A DNA stretch of 64,000 nt, from the NCBI GenBank assembly GCA_023421675.1, contig JAEZTC010000008.1, positions 1 to 64,000 on the forward strand, in the 5' to 3' direction. The translations under genes and the position numbers were made by a program. The notes beneath the pieces are model-generated. The model was not told the DNA's origin. It saw nothing but the letters and a program-made list of their open reading frames with translations, and made no database searches. Origin of the DNA: Bacillota bacterium. GTDB lineage: Bacteria > Bacillota > Clostridia > Acetivibrionales > JANLFN01. Positions 8,528 through 17,841 of the stretch are shown here, one piece after another (position 1 is the stretch's first letter; every line of letters starts with the position of its first letter).

Positions 8528-9226
8528 ATGATTGATATTCACAGTCATATTATATTTGATGTTGATGATGGACCTTCAGGAATTGATAAATCTGCAGAAA
8601 TAGCTGCAGAAGCACTAAAGGCAGGAATACATACCATTATTGCGACTCCTCATTTTAATGAAATACTCATTAAGAACGGGCTTATCAAAAGAAATTATTA
8701 TGCTGCGGCTGCTGAAGTTAAGAAGTTAGGCATAAATCTTCTTATCGGCTATGAAATACGTATAAACCCATTACTGCCTGAATCCATAGATTTGTTGGGG
8801 GACATAACATTAAACGGCTCAAATTGCATACTTATAGAAATGCCTTTTGATTCTGTCCCTTTTTATATATTTGATATTTTATATAAATTGCAGCTCAAAG
8901 GAATTGTTCCTATTATAGCACACCCTGAGAGGTGTGTAAGGCTTAGAGATAATCCAGATTTGCTTGTGAAGATGATTGAAGCAGGCTGCCTTGTCCAGCT
9001 TGACGCTGCCAGCATAATTGGAATTCATGGTAAGAAATCAAAAAGGTGTTCCAGAAAGCTTATTGATAAAGGGCTTGCACACTTCATAGCATCAGATGCA
9101 CATTCCAGTGAGGGTTATTCTGTTTGGTTCAGGAATGCATATGACATTGTATTGAAATGGGCAGGTAAGGATTATGCAAATGAACTTTTTTATAAAAATG
9201 CAAGCAATCTTCTTTTAGCAGAATGA
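8528..9226 (+). CDS. PHP-type tyrosine-protein phosphatase (CpsB/YwqE type)
   Basis: 232 residues. Metal-binding motifs of the PHP fold are in order: IDIHSH at the N-terminus, ATPHF near 40, IAHPERC near 137, and SDAHSS near 192. It dephosphorylates the tyrosine cluster of the kinase encoded just upstream, completing the Wzz-kinase-phosphatase triad. A strong GGGGGAGAAGG ribosome binding site precedes the ATG. Confidence 0.92.
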   Translation: MIDIHSHIIFDVDDGPSGIDKSAEIAAEALKAGIHTIIATPHFNEILIKNGLIKRNYYAAAAEVKKLGINLLIGYEIRINPLLPESIDLLGDITLNGSNCILIEMPFDSVPFYIFDILYKLQLKGIVPIIAHPERCVRLRDNPDLLVKMIEAGCLVQLDAASIIGIHGKKSKRCSRKLIDKGLAHFIASDAHSSEGYSVWFRNAYDIVLKWAGKDYANELFYKNASNLLLAE

Positions 9227-9238
9227 ATGGTGATAATT

Positions 9239-10090
9239 ATGAAAGTTTTATTAACAGGCTGCAATGGACAGCTTGGAAGAGAATTGACGAGACAATTTGA
9301 TAGATTCGCAGATAAATATGAAATCCTTAAAACGGATGTTCATAATCTTGACATTACTGATTACAACTCCGTAATGGGCATTGTTAAATCTACAAGACCT
9401 GATGCGGTAATAAATTGTGCGGCGTGTACTAATGTCGATGCGTGCGAAAGCGATGAAATTTTGGCCTTCAGAGTTAATGCAATGGGTGCCAGGAATTTGT
9501 CGGCAGCTTCAGACATGGTTGGAGCTAAAATGCTTCAGGTATCTACAGATTATGTGTTTGATGGAAGTATAAGCAAGCCTAAACGGGAGTACGATGAAAC
9601 AAACCCACAGAACTGTTACGGAAGAAGCAAGCTTCTTGGTGAAAAGCTTGTTAAGGATACAAACAAGCGGTTCTTTATAGTCAGGACGGCATGGCTTTAT
9701 GGTGACGGCAACAATTTTGTCAGAACAATGCTTAAACTGTCAAAAGAAAAAAAGGAAATAGATATAGTCAATGATCAGACAGGCAGCCCGACAAGTACTA
9801 TAGATCTTGCAAGATGCATAATCAACCTTATAAATACCGACAATTATGGAATTTACCATGCGACAGGGGAAGGTTCCTGCAGTTGGTATGAATTTGCACA
9901 GGCTATTTTTAAATTGGCCGGAATTGATATAAATGTAAATGCAATAACAAGTGAACAGCTGAATAGGCCAGCGGTGCGTCCTAAATATTCTGTGCTGGAC
10001 AATTTCATGCTTAAAATCCTTGATATAAATAATTTCAGGTACTGGGAAGATGCACTTCGGGAATACCTGGAGGGGGAGAAAGCCGTATGA
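9239..10090 (+). CDS. rmlD: dTDP-4-dehydrorhamnose reductase
   Basis: Makes dTDP-L-rhamnose from its 4-keto precursor with NAD(P)H. The N-terminal MKVLLTGCNGQLG is the Rossmann GxxGxxG loop, STDYVFDG and the YGRSK tetrad (YxxxK) are the SDR active site, and GIYHATGEG is a family block. An in-frame ATG exists 12 bases earlier at 9227. I chose 9239 because the family begins at MKVL and GGTGAT gives the better-placed ribosome binding site. Overlaps rmlA by 4 bases. Confidence 0.92.
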   Translation: MKVLLTGCNGQLGRELTRQFDRFADKYEILKTDVHNLDITDYNSVMGIVKSTRPDAVINCAACTNVDACESDEILAFRVNAMGARNLSAASDMVGAKMLQVSTDYVFDGSISKPKREYDETNPQNCYGRSKLLGEKLVKDTNKRFFIVRTAWLYGDGNNFVRTMLKLSKEKKEIDIVNDQTGSPTSTIDLARCIINLINTDNYGIYHATGEGSCSWYEFAQAIFKLAGIDINVNAITSEQLNRPAVRPKYSVLDNFMLKILDINNFRYWEDALREYLEGEKAV

Positions 10091-10845
10091 AGGGAATTAT
10101 TCTTGCAGGCGGAACGGGCTCAAGACTGTATCCTTTGACCAAAGTTATAAATAAGCATCTTTTACCGGTTGGGAGATACCCTATGATTTTTTACCCTGTG
10201 TCAAAGCTTAAGGAAGCAGGGATAAGAGATATATTCATAGTTACCGGAAAGGAACATGCAGGCTCCATTGTCAATCTCCTTGGGAGCGGGCATGAAATGG
10301 GTCTTAACTTTACATATCGGATACAGGATCAGGCAGGTGGGATTGCAGAAGCACTGGGCCTTGCAGAAGATTTTGTGGGTGACGAAAAGTGCGTGGTTAT
10401 ACTTGGAGATAATATATTTGAAGATAGTATAGTTTCCTTTGTAAGCAGTTTCGAAATCCAAAAGCAAGGTGCAAAGATACTTGTAAAAAAGGTCAAAGAT
10501 CCTTCGAGGTATGGTGTCATTGAATTCTCAGGCAACAGTGCCTTATCAATAGAAGAAAAACCCGCTGTACCCAAATCCAGCTATTGTGTTACAGGGATAT
10601 ATATGTATGACAAAAGTGTTTTTGACATTATAAGAACACTTGAACCATCAGCACGCAATGAACTGGAAATAACAGACGTAAACAATGAGTATATACGCAG
10701 AGGCCAGCTTACCATTGATAGGTTTAAGGGCTGGTGGACAGACGCCGGGACAATGGAAAGCTTCTATTATGCCAATTACCTGGCTGAGAAGGTAGAACTT
10801 AATTTACTCAAAGAAAAAGATGATTCGACAAGGGTTATAGCTTAA
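10087..10845 (+). CDS. rmlA: Glucose-1-phosphate thymidylyltransferase
   Basis: Joins dTTP and glucose-1-phosphate, the first step to dTDP-rhamnose. LAGGTGSRLYPLTKVINKH is the nucleotide-binding loop, followed by LLPVGRYPMIFYP and ILGDNIF with the metal-binding Asp. GWWTDAGTMESF is the usual C-terminal block. At 252 residues it is shorter than the common ~290-residue RmlA and lacks the C-terminal allosteric helices, as in the short RmlA-like group. Start overlaps rmlD (ATGA). Confidence 0.9.
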   Translation: MKGIILAGGTGSRLYPLTKVINKHLLPVGRYPMIFYPVSKLKEAGIRDIFIVTGKEHAGSIVNLLGSGHEMGLNFTYRIQDQAGGIAEALGLAEDFVGDEKCVVILGDNIFEDSIVSFVSSFEIQKQGAKILVKKVKDPSRYGVIEFSGNSALSIEEKPAVPKSSYCVTGIYMYDKSVFDIIRTLEPSARNELEITDVNNEYIRRGQLTIDRFKGWWTDAGTMESFYYANYLAEKVELNLLKEKDDSTRVIA

Positions 10846-10976
10846 AATTTTTCAGTCTTGAGGCCGATGCATATCTTTCTTTTCACAACATGTACAGGCT
10901 CATAAAAATATATTTAACCAATTTGTATGTGTAAAAATGCAATTAATTTAAACACAGGGACATTGGAGGTTTAGCT

Positions 10977-12038
10977 TTGAAAACGATGCTTGTAACCGGT
11001 GGAGCCGGTTTTATTGGCAGTAATTTTATCAGGTTCATTTTAGGGCATACAAAAAATATTAGAGTAGTTAATCTCGATAAGCTTACTTATGCCGGGAATC
11101 TGGAAAATCTTAAGGATATTGAAACAGATACCAGGTATACCTTCATAAAAAGTGATATATGCAATAGCGAGGAAGTATCAGTAATTTTTAAGGAATTTGA
11201 TATTGACTATGTAATCAATTTCGCTGCAGAAAGTCATGTGGATAGGAGTATCGTTGATCCTGAATTGTTTGTAAAAACCAATATAATGGGTACTTTAACG
11301 CTTTTAAACACTGCAAAGCAGTTTTGGGAGAACGGGAGTACTATCAAGCAGGGCAGGAAATTCATTCAGATATCCACAGATGAGGTTTATGGCAGCCTTG
11401 GAGATAAAGGATTTTTTACCGAGGCCACACCTCTCAATCCTCGAAGCCCCTACTCTGCAAGCAAGGCAGCTGCTGATATGCTTGTAAAGTCTTATTACTG
11501 CACTTATAAAATGCCGGTTAACATTACAAGATGCAGCAACAACTATGGACCTTATCAATTTCCTGAAAAGCTTATACCTTTAATTATAAATAATGCTGTT
11601 AATAAAAGACCTTTACCTATTTACGGTGATGGTCTGAATATAAGAGACTGGCTTTATGTTGAAGACCATTGCATCGCAATAGAGAGGGTACTGGAGTTTG
11701 GTGTTCCGGGAGAGGTTTATAATATCGGAGGAAATAATGAAAGGGCAAATATAGATATTGTTAGTACTATAATAGGACATTTGGCAAAAAAGCTTGATCC
11801 ATCCATAAACGAAGGTCTTATCAGATATGTAACCGACAGAAAGGGACATGACAGACGTTACGCTATAGATGCTTCAAAAATAAAGACACAGTTGGGCTGG
11901 GAACCCCTTACCTGTTTTGATGAGGGGATAAGAAAAACTATAAGCTGGTATCTGGAAAACAATGAATGGATGAAAAATGTTACTTCCGGTGACTATCAAA
12001 AGTATTATAAAAATTTATATGGAGAGAAAGTGTGTTAA
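10977..12038 (+). CDS. rmlB: dTDP-glucose 4,6-dehydratase
   Basis: 353 residues, TTG start with GGAGGT six bases upstream. GGAGFIGSNFIR binds NAD, STDEVYGS carries the Asp-Glu acid/base pair, and YSASKAAAD gives the YxxxK catalytic pair. NNYGPYQFPEKLIPL and GHDRRYAID are strong family blocks. It converts dTDP-glucose to the 4-keto-6-deoxy sugar. A 131-base gap separates it from rmlA with no clear terminator, so read-through from the operon promoter is likely. Confidence 0.95.
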   Translation: MKTMLVTGGAGFIGSNFIRFILGHTKNIRVVNLDKLTYAGNLENLKDIETDTRYTFIKSDICNSEEVSVIFKEFDIDYVINFAAESHVDRSIVDPELFVKTNIMGTLTLLNTAKQFWENGSTIKQGRKFIQISTDEVYGSLGDKGFFTEATPLNPRSPYSASKAAADMLVKSYYCTYKMPVNITRCSNNYGPYQFPEKLIPLIINNAVNKRPLPIYGDGLNIRDWLYVEDHCIAIERVLEFGVPGEVYNIGGNNERANIDIVSTIIGHLAKKLDPSINEGLIRYVTDRKGHDRRYAIDASKIKTQLGWEPLTCFDEGIRKTISWYLENNEWMKNVTSGDYQKYYKNLYGEKVC

Positions 12039-12587
12039 ATGGGTAAATTCAACTTTATCGGAACTGGCATAAGTAACCTGACGATAATAGAACCACAAGC
12101 TTATTCAGACAATAGGGGAATGTTCATGGAAACGTATAATATGAACGATTTTAAAGCAGCAGGAATAGACACATCCTTTGTTCAGGACAATCATTCCAGC
12201 TCGGTGAAAGGTGTTCTCCGCGGATTGCATTTTCAAAAATGCTTTCCCCAGGCTAAGCTGGTTAGGGTAATAAGGGGAGAGGTTTTTGATGTTGCAGTTG
12301 ATATACGGAGGGGTTCACCTACATTTGGACGATGGCAGGGAGTTATTCTGTCTGAAAAAAACAGAAGGTTATTTTATATACCTGAAGGCTTTGCACATGG
12401 TTTTCTTGTTTTGTCTGATGAAGCTGAATTTGTGTATAAATGTACTCAGTTTTATCACCCGGAAGATGAGGATGGTATCATATGGAACGACCCTTACATA
12501 AATGTTGAATGGCCTCTTAGCAGGATTGAAAATATTATTTTATCTGAAAAGGATAAAAGATACGGAGGTATTGCCCACATTATTTAA
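12039..12587 (+). CDS. rmlC: dTDP-4-dehydrorhamnose 3,5-epimerase
   Basis: 182 residues, cupin fold. NHSSSVKGVLRGLHFQ contains the catalytic His region, VAVDIRRGSPTFGRW follows, and IPEGFAHGFLVLSDEAEF is the substrate-binding block. It starts directly after the rmlB stop, so the two are cotranscribed. With rmlA, B and D it completes the dTDP-L-rhamnose pathway. Confidence 0.95.
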   Translation: MGKFNFIGTGISNLTIIEPQAYSDNRGMFMETYNMNDFKAAGIDTSFVQDNHSSSVKGVLRGLHFQKCFPQAKLVRVIRGEVFDVAVDIRRGSPTFGRWQGVILSEKNRRLFYIPEGFAHGFLVLSDEAEFVYKCTQFYHPEDEDGIIWNDPYINVEWPLSRIENIILSEKDKRYGGIAHII

Positions 12588-12615
12588 AGCAATTATTTGA
12601 TCTATCGGAGGATAT

Positions 12616-14034
12616 ATGAACAGAGAACGTACGCTGATTAAAAACACAACACTCTATATGATAGGCAGTTTTACATCCAAATTTCTAGGCTTTTTAATGC
12701 TGCCTTTCTATACACACTACCTTTCAACAGACAATTTCGGGTACTTTGATATAATAAATACAACAATTATTCTGTTATTACCCCTTGTAACCTTTGAAAT
12801 AAATGACGGTCTTTACAGATATCTTCTTGATTCCAAGACCACGGAACAAAAGTCGGAAATTATTGCTTCAACTATATCTTCGACAATACGGAATTTGTTA
12901 ATATTTTTTATCATCTTTATGATAACTGTGTTTATATTTCCAATAAGGTATTCGTATCTTATTTTACCCGCACTTCTTTCACTTATCTTATCCGATACAT
13001 GGCAGCAAATAGCAAGAGGATTAAAACAGAACATGCTCTACTCTGTTTCGGGAGTTGTTTATACCTTTGTTATGCTTAGCCTGAATGTAATATTGATTGC
13101 AGTTTGTGGTATGAAGGTTGATGCACTGCTGTATTCAAACATTGCTGCAGGACTTTCATCCTTTATTTTGATAGAGTGGAAACTAAGAATTTTCCGGCAA
13201 ATGAGGACTGCTAAAATTTCTAAACCGCTTAGAAAAAACCTTATTCGCTTTTCTCTTCCTTTAATGCCCAACGCCATGAATTGGTGGGTTATTAACCTTT
13301 CGAGCCGATACCTGATATTCTGTTTTATAGGATCGGACGCTAACGGCATATATGCGGTAGCCAACAAATTCCCTTCAATATTGATACTCGTAAATACAAT
13401 TTTTAATTTGGCTTGGCAGGAAAGTGCCATTGCCGAATATTCCTCTGAAGACAAGGATAGTTTTTATACAAAAATGTTCAACATATATATGAAGGTTCAG
13501 CTTTCGTCAATGCTTGTGCTCATTCCTTTGACTAAGATTCTCATGCGATTTATGGTTGATCCGGGATTTTACGATGCATGGAAGTATACTCCTCTGCTAT
13601 ATATCAGTACAATTTTTTCATCCTTTTCAACTTTTTACGGAACAGGCTATCTGGTGTCCAAAGAGACCAGAGGGGCACTTACTACCTCTATTGTGAGCGT
13701 AGTTACAAATATAGGTTTATCAGTATTGCTTATCCCATTGTTTGGGCTTCAGGCGGCTGCATTCACAAATGCATTTGCTTTTTTGATCATGTGGGTAATA
13801 AGGTATGTCCAGATTAAGAAGTTTTTCAAAATTGAAATAGATTTCAAGGTCTTTATTAGCTTGTGTGTATCTATTTTAGCTTTCTTCGGACTTTATTATA
13901 TTAATTCGGGATTTGTAAGTTACTTGCTTACAGCGGCAGGACTAATGGTATTCGTTATAATAAACCGGGATATGCTTAAAAGATTAATTCACATAACATC
14001 TACGCGGGTGAGAGCACTTTCATTGAATCATTAA
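12616..14034 (+). CDS. Wzx-type polysaccharide flippase
   Basis: 472 residues with 12-14 hydrophobic helices, a MATE/MOP superfamily layout. The start (RTLIKNTTLYMIGSFTSKFLGFLMLPFYTHYLS) is the classic opening of Wzx proteins. It moves undecaprenyl-linked repeat units across the membrane. Preceded by a CGGAGG ribosome binding site. Together with the Wzy candidate it makes this a Wzx/Wzy-dependent locus rather than an ABC-export one. Confidence 0.9.
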   Translation: MNRERTLIKNTTLYMIGSFTSKFLGFLMLPFYTHYLSTDNFGYFDIINTTIILLLPLVTFEINDGLYRYLLDSKTTEQKSEIIASTISSTIRNLLIFFIIFMITVFIFPIRYSYLILPALLSLILSDTWQQIARGLKQNMLYSVSGVVYTFVMLSLNVILIAVCGMKVDALLYSNIAAGLSSFILIEWKLRIFRQMRTAKISKPLRKNLIRFSLPLMPNAMNWWVINLSSRYLIFCFIGSDANGIYAVANKFPSILILVNTIFNLAWQESAIAEYSSEDKDSFYTKMFNIYMKVQLSSMLVLIPLTKILMRFMVDPGFYDAWKYTPLLYISTIFSSFSTFYGTGYLVSKETRGALTTSIVSVVTNIGLSVLLIPLFGLQAAAFTNAFAFLIMWVIRYVQIKKFFKIEIDFKVFISLCVSILAFFGLYYINSGFVSYLLTAAGLMVFVIINRDMLKRLIHITSTRVRALSLNH

Positions 14035-14048
14035 TCCGGAGGTACGGC

Positions 14049-15002
14049 ATGGATAAAATCTCATTTATTATTGTAGGAAAAAATCAGGAAAAGACAATAT
14101 ATGAATGCATTAAAAGTGTTTATTCAACTATAAGGGAAAACAACCTTCCAAGCTATGAGGTTATTTTTGTTGATTCCGATTCTAAGGATAAAACACTGGA
14201 TATTATCAATGAAAATTTTCCGGGTGTTATAATTGTCAGACTAAAAGGAAAATTAAATGTCTCAATAGCTAAAAATAATGGTGCTGCAGCAGCGACAGGT
14301 GATGTCTATTTCTTTATTGACGGAGATATAACTCTGGATGACAAATTTACCGGGTTACTGCTTGATGAAGATAAGAACTTTAAATACAAGCTGGCCTGTG
14401 GAGAACTTGAAGAAATACTATATAACAGTCAATGGAATCAAATAGGGTACGTAAAGGCCAGATATACAAAGGATTCACCTGAGCTTGGAGGCATATTTGC
14501 CCTAAGAGCCGATGCTTTTAAAGCAGTATCGGGTTTTAAGGAATACATGAAGCTGGATGAGGATTCAGACCTTCAAATGAGGCTTGCTTCCCAAGGTGTA
14601 CTTGTTCAACGGTTGCCTGAAAAAATGGGTACACATCACACCATTTATTACTTTTTTTATAGAAGGCTTTTCAGAAGGTTTATAATAGGTGACTTTTTCT
14701 ATTTAGGGGTATTTTATAGAAAGCATTTACTCGAAAGAGCATGTATTCACAAGTTCGTTTATATGCAAAAATTTACCGTAATTCTTGTTGCATTGATATT
14801 TGCTTCAATATTTCTGAACCCTTTTTTCCTATTTGCATATCCGGCTCTTGTTCTTTTAAAATACTTAACTGCAAAGAGTAAAAAGTGTTCATTTTTCGAA
14901 TACCTGCTAGGAAGGTTTTTTACAGACACTTGCTGTATCCTGGGGTTTATTGCATTTTACCCTGGCCTTAAGAAAGCCGACTACATGGTCGTACCAGATT
15001 AA
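14049..15002 (+). CDS. Glycosyltransferase family 2
   Basis: 317 residues. GT-A fold: SFIIVGKNQEKTIYECIKSV opens, EVIFVDSDSKDKT contains the nucleotide-binding Asp, and FFIDGDI is the DxD-type metal site. LDEDSDLQMRLASQG is the usual ED acceptor block. One or two hydrophobic segments near 240-300 anchor it to the membrane. It adds a sugar to the lipid-linked repeat unit; donor and linkage cannot be told from sequence. Confidence 0.88.
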   Translation: MDKISFIIVGKNQEKTIYECIKSVYSTIRENNLPSYEVIFVDSDSKDKTLDIINENFPGVIIVRLKGKLNVSIAKNNGAAAATGDVYFFIDGDITLDDKFTGLLLDEDKNFKYKLACGELEEILYNSQWNQIGYVKARYTKDSPELGGIFALRADAFKAVSGFKEYMKLDEDSDLQMRLASQGVLVQRLPEKMGTHHTIYYFFYRRLFRRFIIGDFFYLGVFYRKHLLERACIHKFVYMQKFTVILVALIFASIFLNPFFLFAYPALVLLKYLTAKSKKCSFFEYLLGRFFTDTCCILGFIAFYPGLKKADYMVVPD

Positions 15003-15021
15003 TTATGATTGAGAGTATTTT

Positions 15022-16374
15022 ATGGATAAAGTTTTAGTAAAGAGAAATGAGGCAAAAAAGTTTATATTTATCTTACTGCTGTTTATTCAGGTGTTTGAGT
15101 ATGCGTTGTTCATGGTTTCACCGGCTTTTAAAAGTATAGATGAGGCTATATCTGCGATCTCAATGATATATCTTTTTATTACTGTAACTACTACCAGGTC
15201 AATATTCCTCAAGTATGAAGTGAAATTCATTTTTTATCTTACTCTTGTAGTAATTATAGGCATAGCATCCAACATAATGTTCAAATATCAGCCTTTGAGA
15301 AGTGTTGTAAGCGACATTATTATTTTCTCTAAGTTCATATTCGGATATTTTTTGAGCAGATTTCTATTAAGAAATATACATCTTGACAACATTAAAAGGA
15401 TTGTTGTCAAGATTTGCCGGGGGTGTGCGGTTTTTCTTTCTGCCACGCTGGTCATAAACATTTTTACAAATATTTTACCGCATTTTTATGAATTCAGATT
15501 TTTTACATATGCACAGCAGTTATTTTTTGGACATCCAACTTATATGGGTTCTACAAGCGTCGCATTAATGACTCTGCTTATAGGCTTCAGGGAAGAAGGT
15601 AAGAGTAACATCTCATACATTCTGATGTGTATGCTGGTGGCTTTTTTCTCATTCAGGTTTAAAATACTTGTCTTCCTAGGGTTCTTTGTTGTTTTCATGT
15701 ACTATGAGTCAAAAAGAAGACAAATCGGAAAAATTGTTATTATAGTAATCGCTATTGCCGGAATTGCTTTTTCATACCAGCAAATCCGCTATTACTATCT
15801 TGAAAATACCGATTTCGCAAGAAGCGCTCTTACTATGACCTCCTTTAAAATTGCAAATGACCATTTCCCTTTAGGCTCAGGCTTTGCAGCCTTTGGGTCA
15901 TATCAATCAGGAATAAACTATTCTCCTATATATCATAAATACGGGATTGATCATATATGGGGTATGACTAGAAAGGAAATCTATTTTATATCAGATAACT
16001 TCTGGCCTATGATAATTGGGCAGTTTGGATATATTGGCCTTTTGTTCTTTGTGCTTTTCATACTGTCACTAATTTCACTTATTAACAGATTAAAAGCTAT
16101 TAGCTATTCCTATTACTATTCTGCTCTTTCGTGTATTGTTTATCTTTTAATTTCAAGTACTTCGGAGTCCAGCTTTGTACAGCCTTTTGCCGTATTATTC
16201 CTTTATATTACAGGGGCATTTGTATCACAGCTGGTAGCCAAACAGGATAAATCTTTATGTAAGGGAGAGGTCAAAAATGAGAGTATTGCTGATAAACAAA
16301 TATTATTTTATAAAGGGAGGAAGCGAGACGTATTTCTTCGGGATAAAAAACCTTTTGGAACAGAATGGCCATGA
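15022..16374 (+). CDS. Wzy-like polysaccharide polymerase
   Basis: 450 residues, about ten to twelve membrane helices, with a long extracellular loop before the last helices (SFKIANDHFPLGSGFAAFGS...YHKYGIDHIWGM). The PLGSGFAAFGS motif is typical of O-antigen ligase/polymerase proteins. It likely polymerises flipped repeat units outside the membrane. The final ~32 codons overlap the next gene by 98 bases, so its C-terminal tail is dictated by a frame that also encodes the next protein's N-terminus. Confidence 0.8.
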   Translation: MDKVLVKRNEAKKFIFILLLFIQVFEYALFMVSPAFKSIDEAISAISMIYLFITVTTTRSIFLKYEVKFIFYLTLVVIIGIASNIMFKYQPLRSVVSDIIIFSKFIFGYFLSRFLLRNIHLDNIKRIVVKICRGCAVFLSATLVINIFTNILPHFYEFRFFTYAQQLFFGHPTYMGSTSVALMTLLIGFREEGKSNISYILMCMLVAFFSFRFKILVFLGFFVVFMYYESKRRQIGKIVIIVIAIAGIAFSYQQIRYYYLENTDFARSALTMTSFKIANDHFPLGSGFAAFGSYQSGINYSPIYHKYGIDHIWGMTRKEIYFISDNFWPMIIGQFGYIGLLFFVLFILSLISLINRLKAISYSYYYSALSCIVYLLISSTSESSFVQPFAVLFLYITGAFVSQLVAKQDKSLCKGEVKNESIADKQILFYKGRKRDVFLRDKKPFGTEWP

Positions 16375-17536
16375 TGTAATTGTTTTTAGTATGGAGAATG
16401 AAAAAAATTATTACAGCAGATTTGAAAATTACTTTGTAAAATCAATTGATTACAATGATAATAAATCCTTCAAAAAGATTAAAAACGGGTTAAAGGTAAT
16501 TTATTCAGCAGAAGCCTATAAAAAGCTTACTCAGCTTATAAAGGATACAAAACCTGATATTGCACATGTTAATATGTTTTGCCATCAACTGACACCTTCA
16601 ATTTTTTATGCACTGAAGAAGGCGGGAATACCTGTCGTTTATACAAGCCATAACTATAAGCTTGTTTGTCCCAACTACAAACTCCTTAGCCATAACAACG
16701 TTTGTAAAAAATGTATCAAAGGGAGCTACAGACACTGCCTTGCAAACAGTTGCCATAAGGATTCAAGAGCAGCAAGCGGTATAGTGACTCTGGAAGCGTA
16801 TATTTACAGGCTTTTAAATACTTATAGAATAATGGGCAGGATAATCTGTCCAAGTAAATTTATGTATGACACGCTGAAGGAAGCCGGCTACAGAGAGGAC
16901 AGACTGGTCATGCTTCATAATTTTCTCAGCAGGGACATCTTCAGCACCGGAGCGTCGCTGGTAAAAAGAAATAAGAACAATACCATACTCTACTTCGGAC
17001 GCTTGAGTGATGAAAAGGGTATTGATACTTTGCTGGATGCAAGAAAGAAAATACCCGGAGAAGTTAAGATAAAGTTTATCGGAACAGGCCCGATGGAAGC
17101 TTATATAAAAGACCGGATTGAAAAGGAAGGACTTGAGAATATTGAGCTTGCAGGGTTTGTTTCAGGGCAGCCCTTGTATGATGAAATAAGCTTGGCAAAG
17201 TGTACTGTAATATCATCAAAATGGTATGAGGTTTTCGGACTTACTATTATTGAATCCTTTGCTGTAGGGACACCTGTTATAGGATCTGATATAGGAGGAA
17301 TAAGCGAACTAATAAAACCCGGCAGGACAGGTTATCTTTTTGAGACTGGAAATGCAGAAGAACTAAGTTTATGTATTAATATGCTTCTGTCGCTTGATGA
17401 GGAAAATTATGAGGTTATGGTACACAACTGCATATCGGAATCATTTAAATATAGCCCGGATACTTATTACAATAAGCTTATGAATGTATATGGGGAAGTA
17501 GTGAAACAAAAAACAGATGCCTTGGAAAATATTTGA
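16277..17536 (+). CDS. Glycosyltransferase family 4
   Basis: 419 residues, GT-B fold. The N-terminus MRVLLINKYYFIKGGSETYF carries the glycine-rich acceptor loop. The C-terminal half has ILYFGRLSDEKGIDTLLDA and the E(x7)E motif EVFGLTIIESFAVGTPVIGSD. A Cys-rich insert at about 135-165 (CPNYK, CKKC, HCLANSCH) may bind a metal; it also occurs in some relatives. AAGGGAGAGG gives a good ribosome binding site inside the upstream gene. Confidence 0.9.
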   Translation: MRVLLINKYYFIKGGSETYFFGIKNLLEQNGHDVIVFSMENEKNYYSRFENYFVKSIDYNDNKSFKKIKNGLKVIYSAEAYKKLTQLIKDTKPDIAHVNMFCHQLTPSIFYALKKAGIPVVYTSHNYKLVCPNYKLLSHNNVCKKCIKGSYRHCLANSCHKDSRAASGIVTLEAYIYRLLNTYRIMGRIICPSKFMYDTLKEAGYREDRLVMLHNFLSRDIFSTGASLVKRNKNNTILYFGRLSDEKGIDTLLDARKKIPGEVKIKFIGTGPMEAYIKDRIEKEGLENIELAGFVSGQPLYDEISLAKCTVISSKWYEVFGLTIIESFAVGTPVIGSDIGGISELIKPGRTGYLFETGNAEELSLCINMLLSLDEENYEVMVHNCISESFKYSPDTYYNKLMNVYGEVVKQKTDALENI

Positions 17537-17604
17537 AATTGCATTGAAATTACCATAATATGGTGATATTATAATCTTAATAAAAGCTACCATATGAATA
17601 AACT
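17537..17604 (+). promoter_or_regulatory. Likely promoter region of the riboswitch leader
   Basis: A perfect TATAAT stands at 17570-17575. The best -35 (TTGAAA, 17544-17549) is 20 bases upstream, which is long, so this promoter is tentative. The region would let the beta-helix gene be expressed separately from the polysaccharide operon. Confidence 0.4.
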
Positions 17605-17690
17605 TTTTACCGATAAACGGCAAACCTGCTCGAAAGACAGGGGCGCAAAGCTAAAGGGCCTTTAAAATGGCAGCCAGTTACCGAAGAGGA
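17605..17690 (+). ncRNA. Cyclic-di-GMP-I (GEMM-I) riboswitch, copy 1
   Basis: The conserved GEMM-I elements appear in order: GGCAAACC, the GAAA tetraloop (CGAAAG), GGGCGCAAAGC, GGGCC, then ATGGCAGCC and GTTACCG. This aptamer binds cyclic-di-GMP. It is followed by a T-rich run (17692-17711), so a transcription-stop mechanism is possible, although I could not draw a clean terminator stem. Confidence 0.9.
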
Positions 17691-17749
17691 AGTTTTTTTC
17701 TTTTCTTTTTTAGCTTTTTATAATGGTAAAAAATATTCATATTGATATC

Positions 17750-17831
17750 TCACAGATAATAGCAAACCTGCCGAAAGACAGGGGCGCAAAGCTAGAGGGC
17801 CTTTAAAATGGCAGCCAGTTACCTAAGGGGG
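17750..17831 (+). ncRNA. Cyclic-di-GMP-I (GEMM-I) riboswitch, copy 2
   Basis: Nearly identical to copy 1 over the core (GCAAACC, CGAAAG, GGGGCGCAAAGC, GGGCC, ATGGCAGCC, GTTACC). Its 3' edge runs into AAGGGGG, the ribosome binding site of the gene starting at 17842. Folding of the last stem could therefore hide or expose the translation start. Confidence 0.9.
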
Positions 17832-17841
17832 ATGTATTAAT

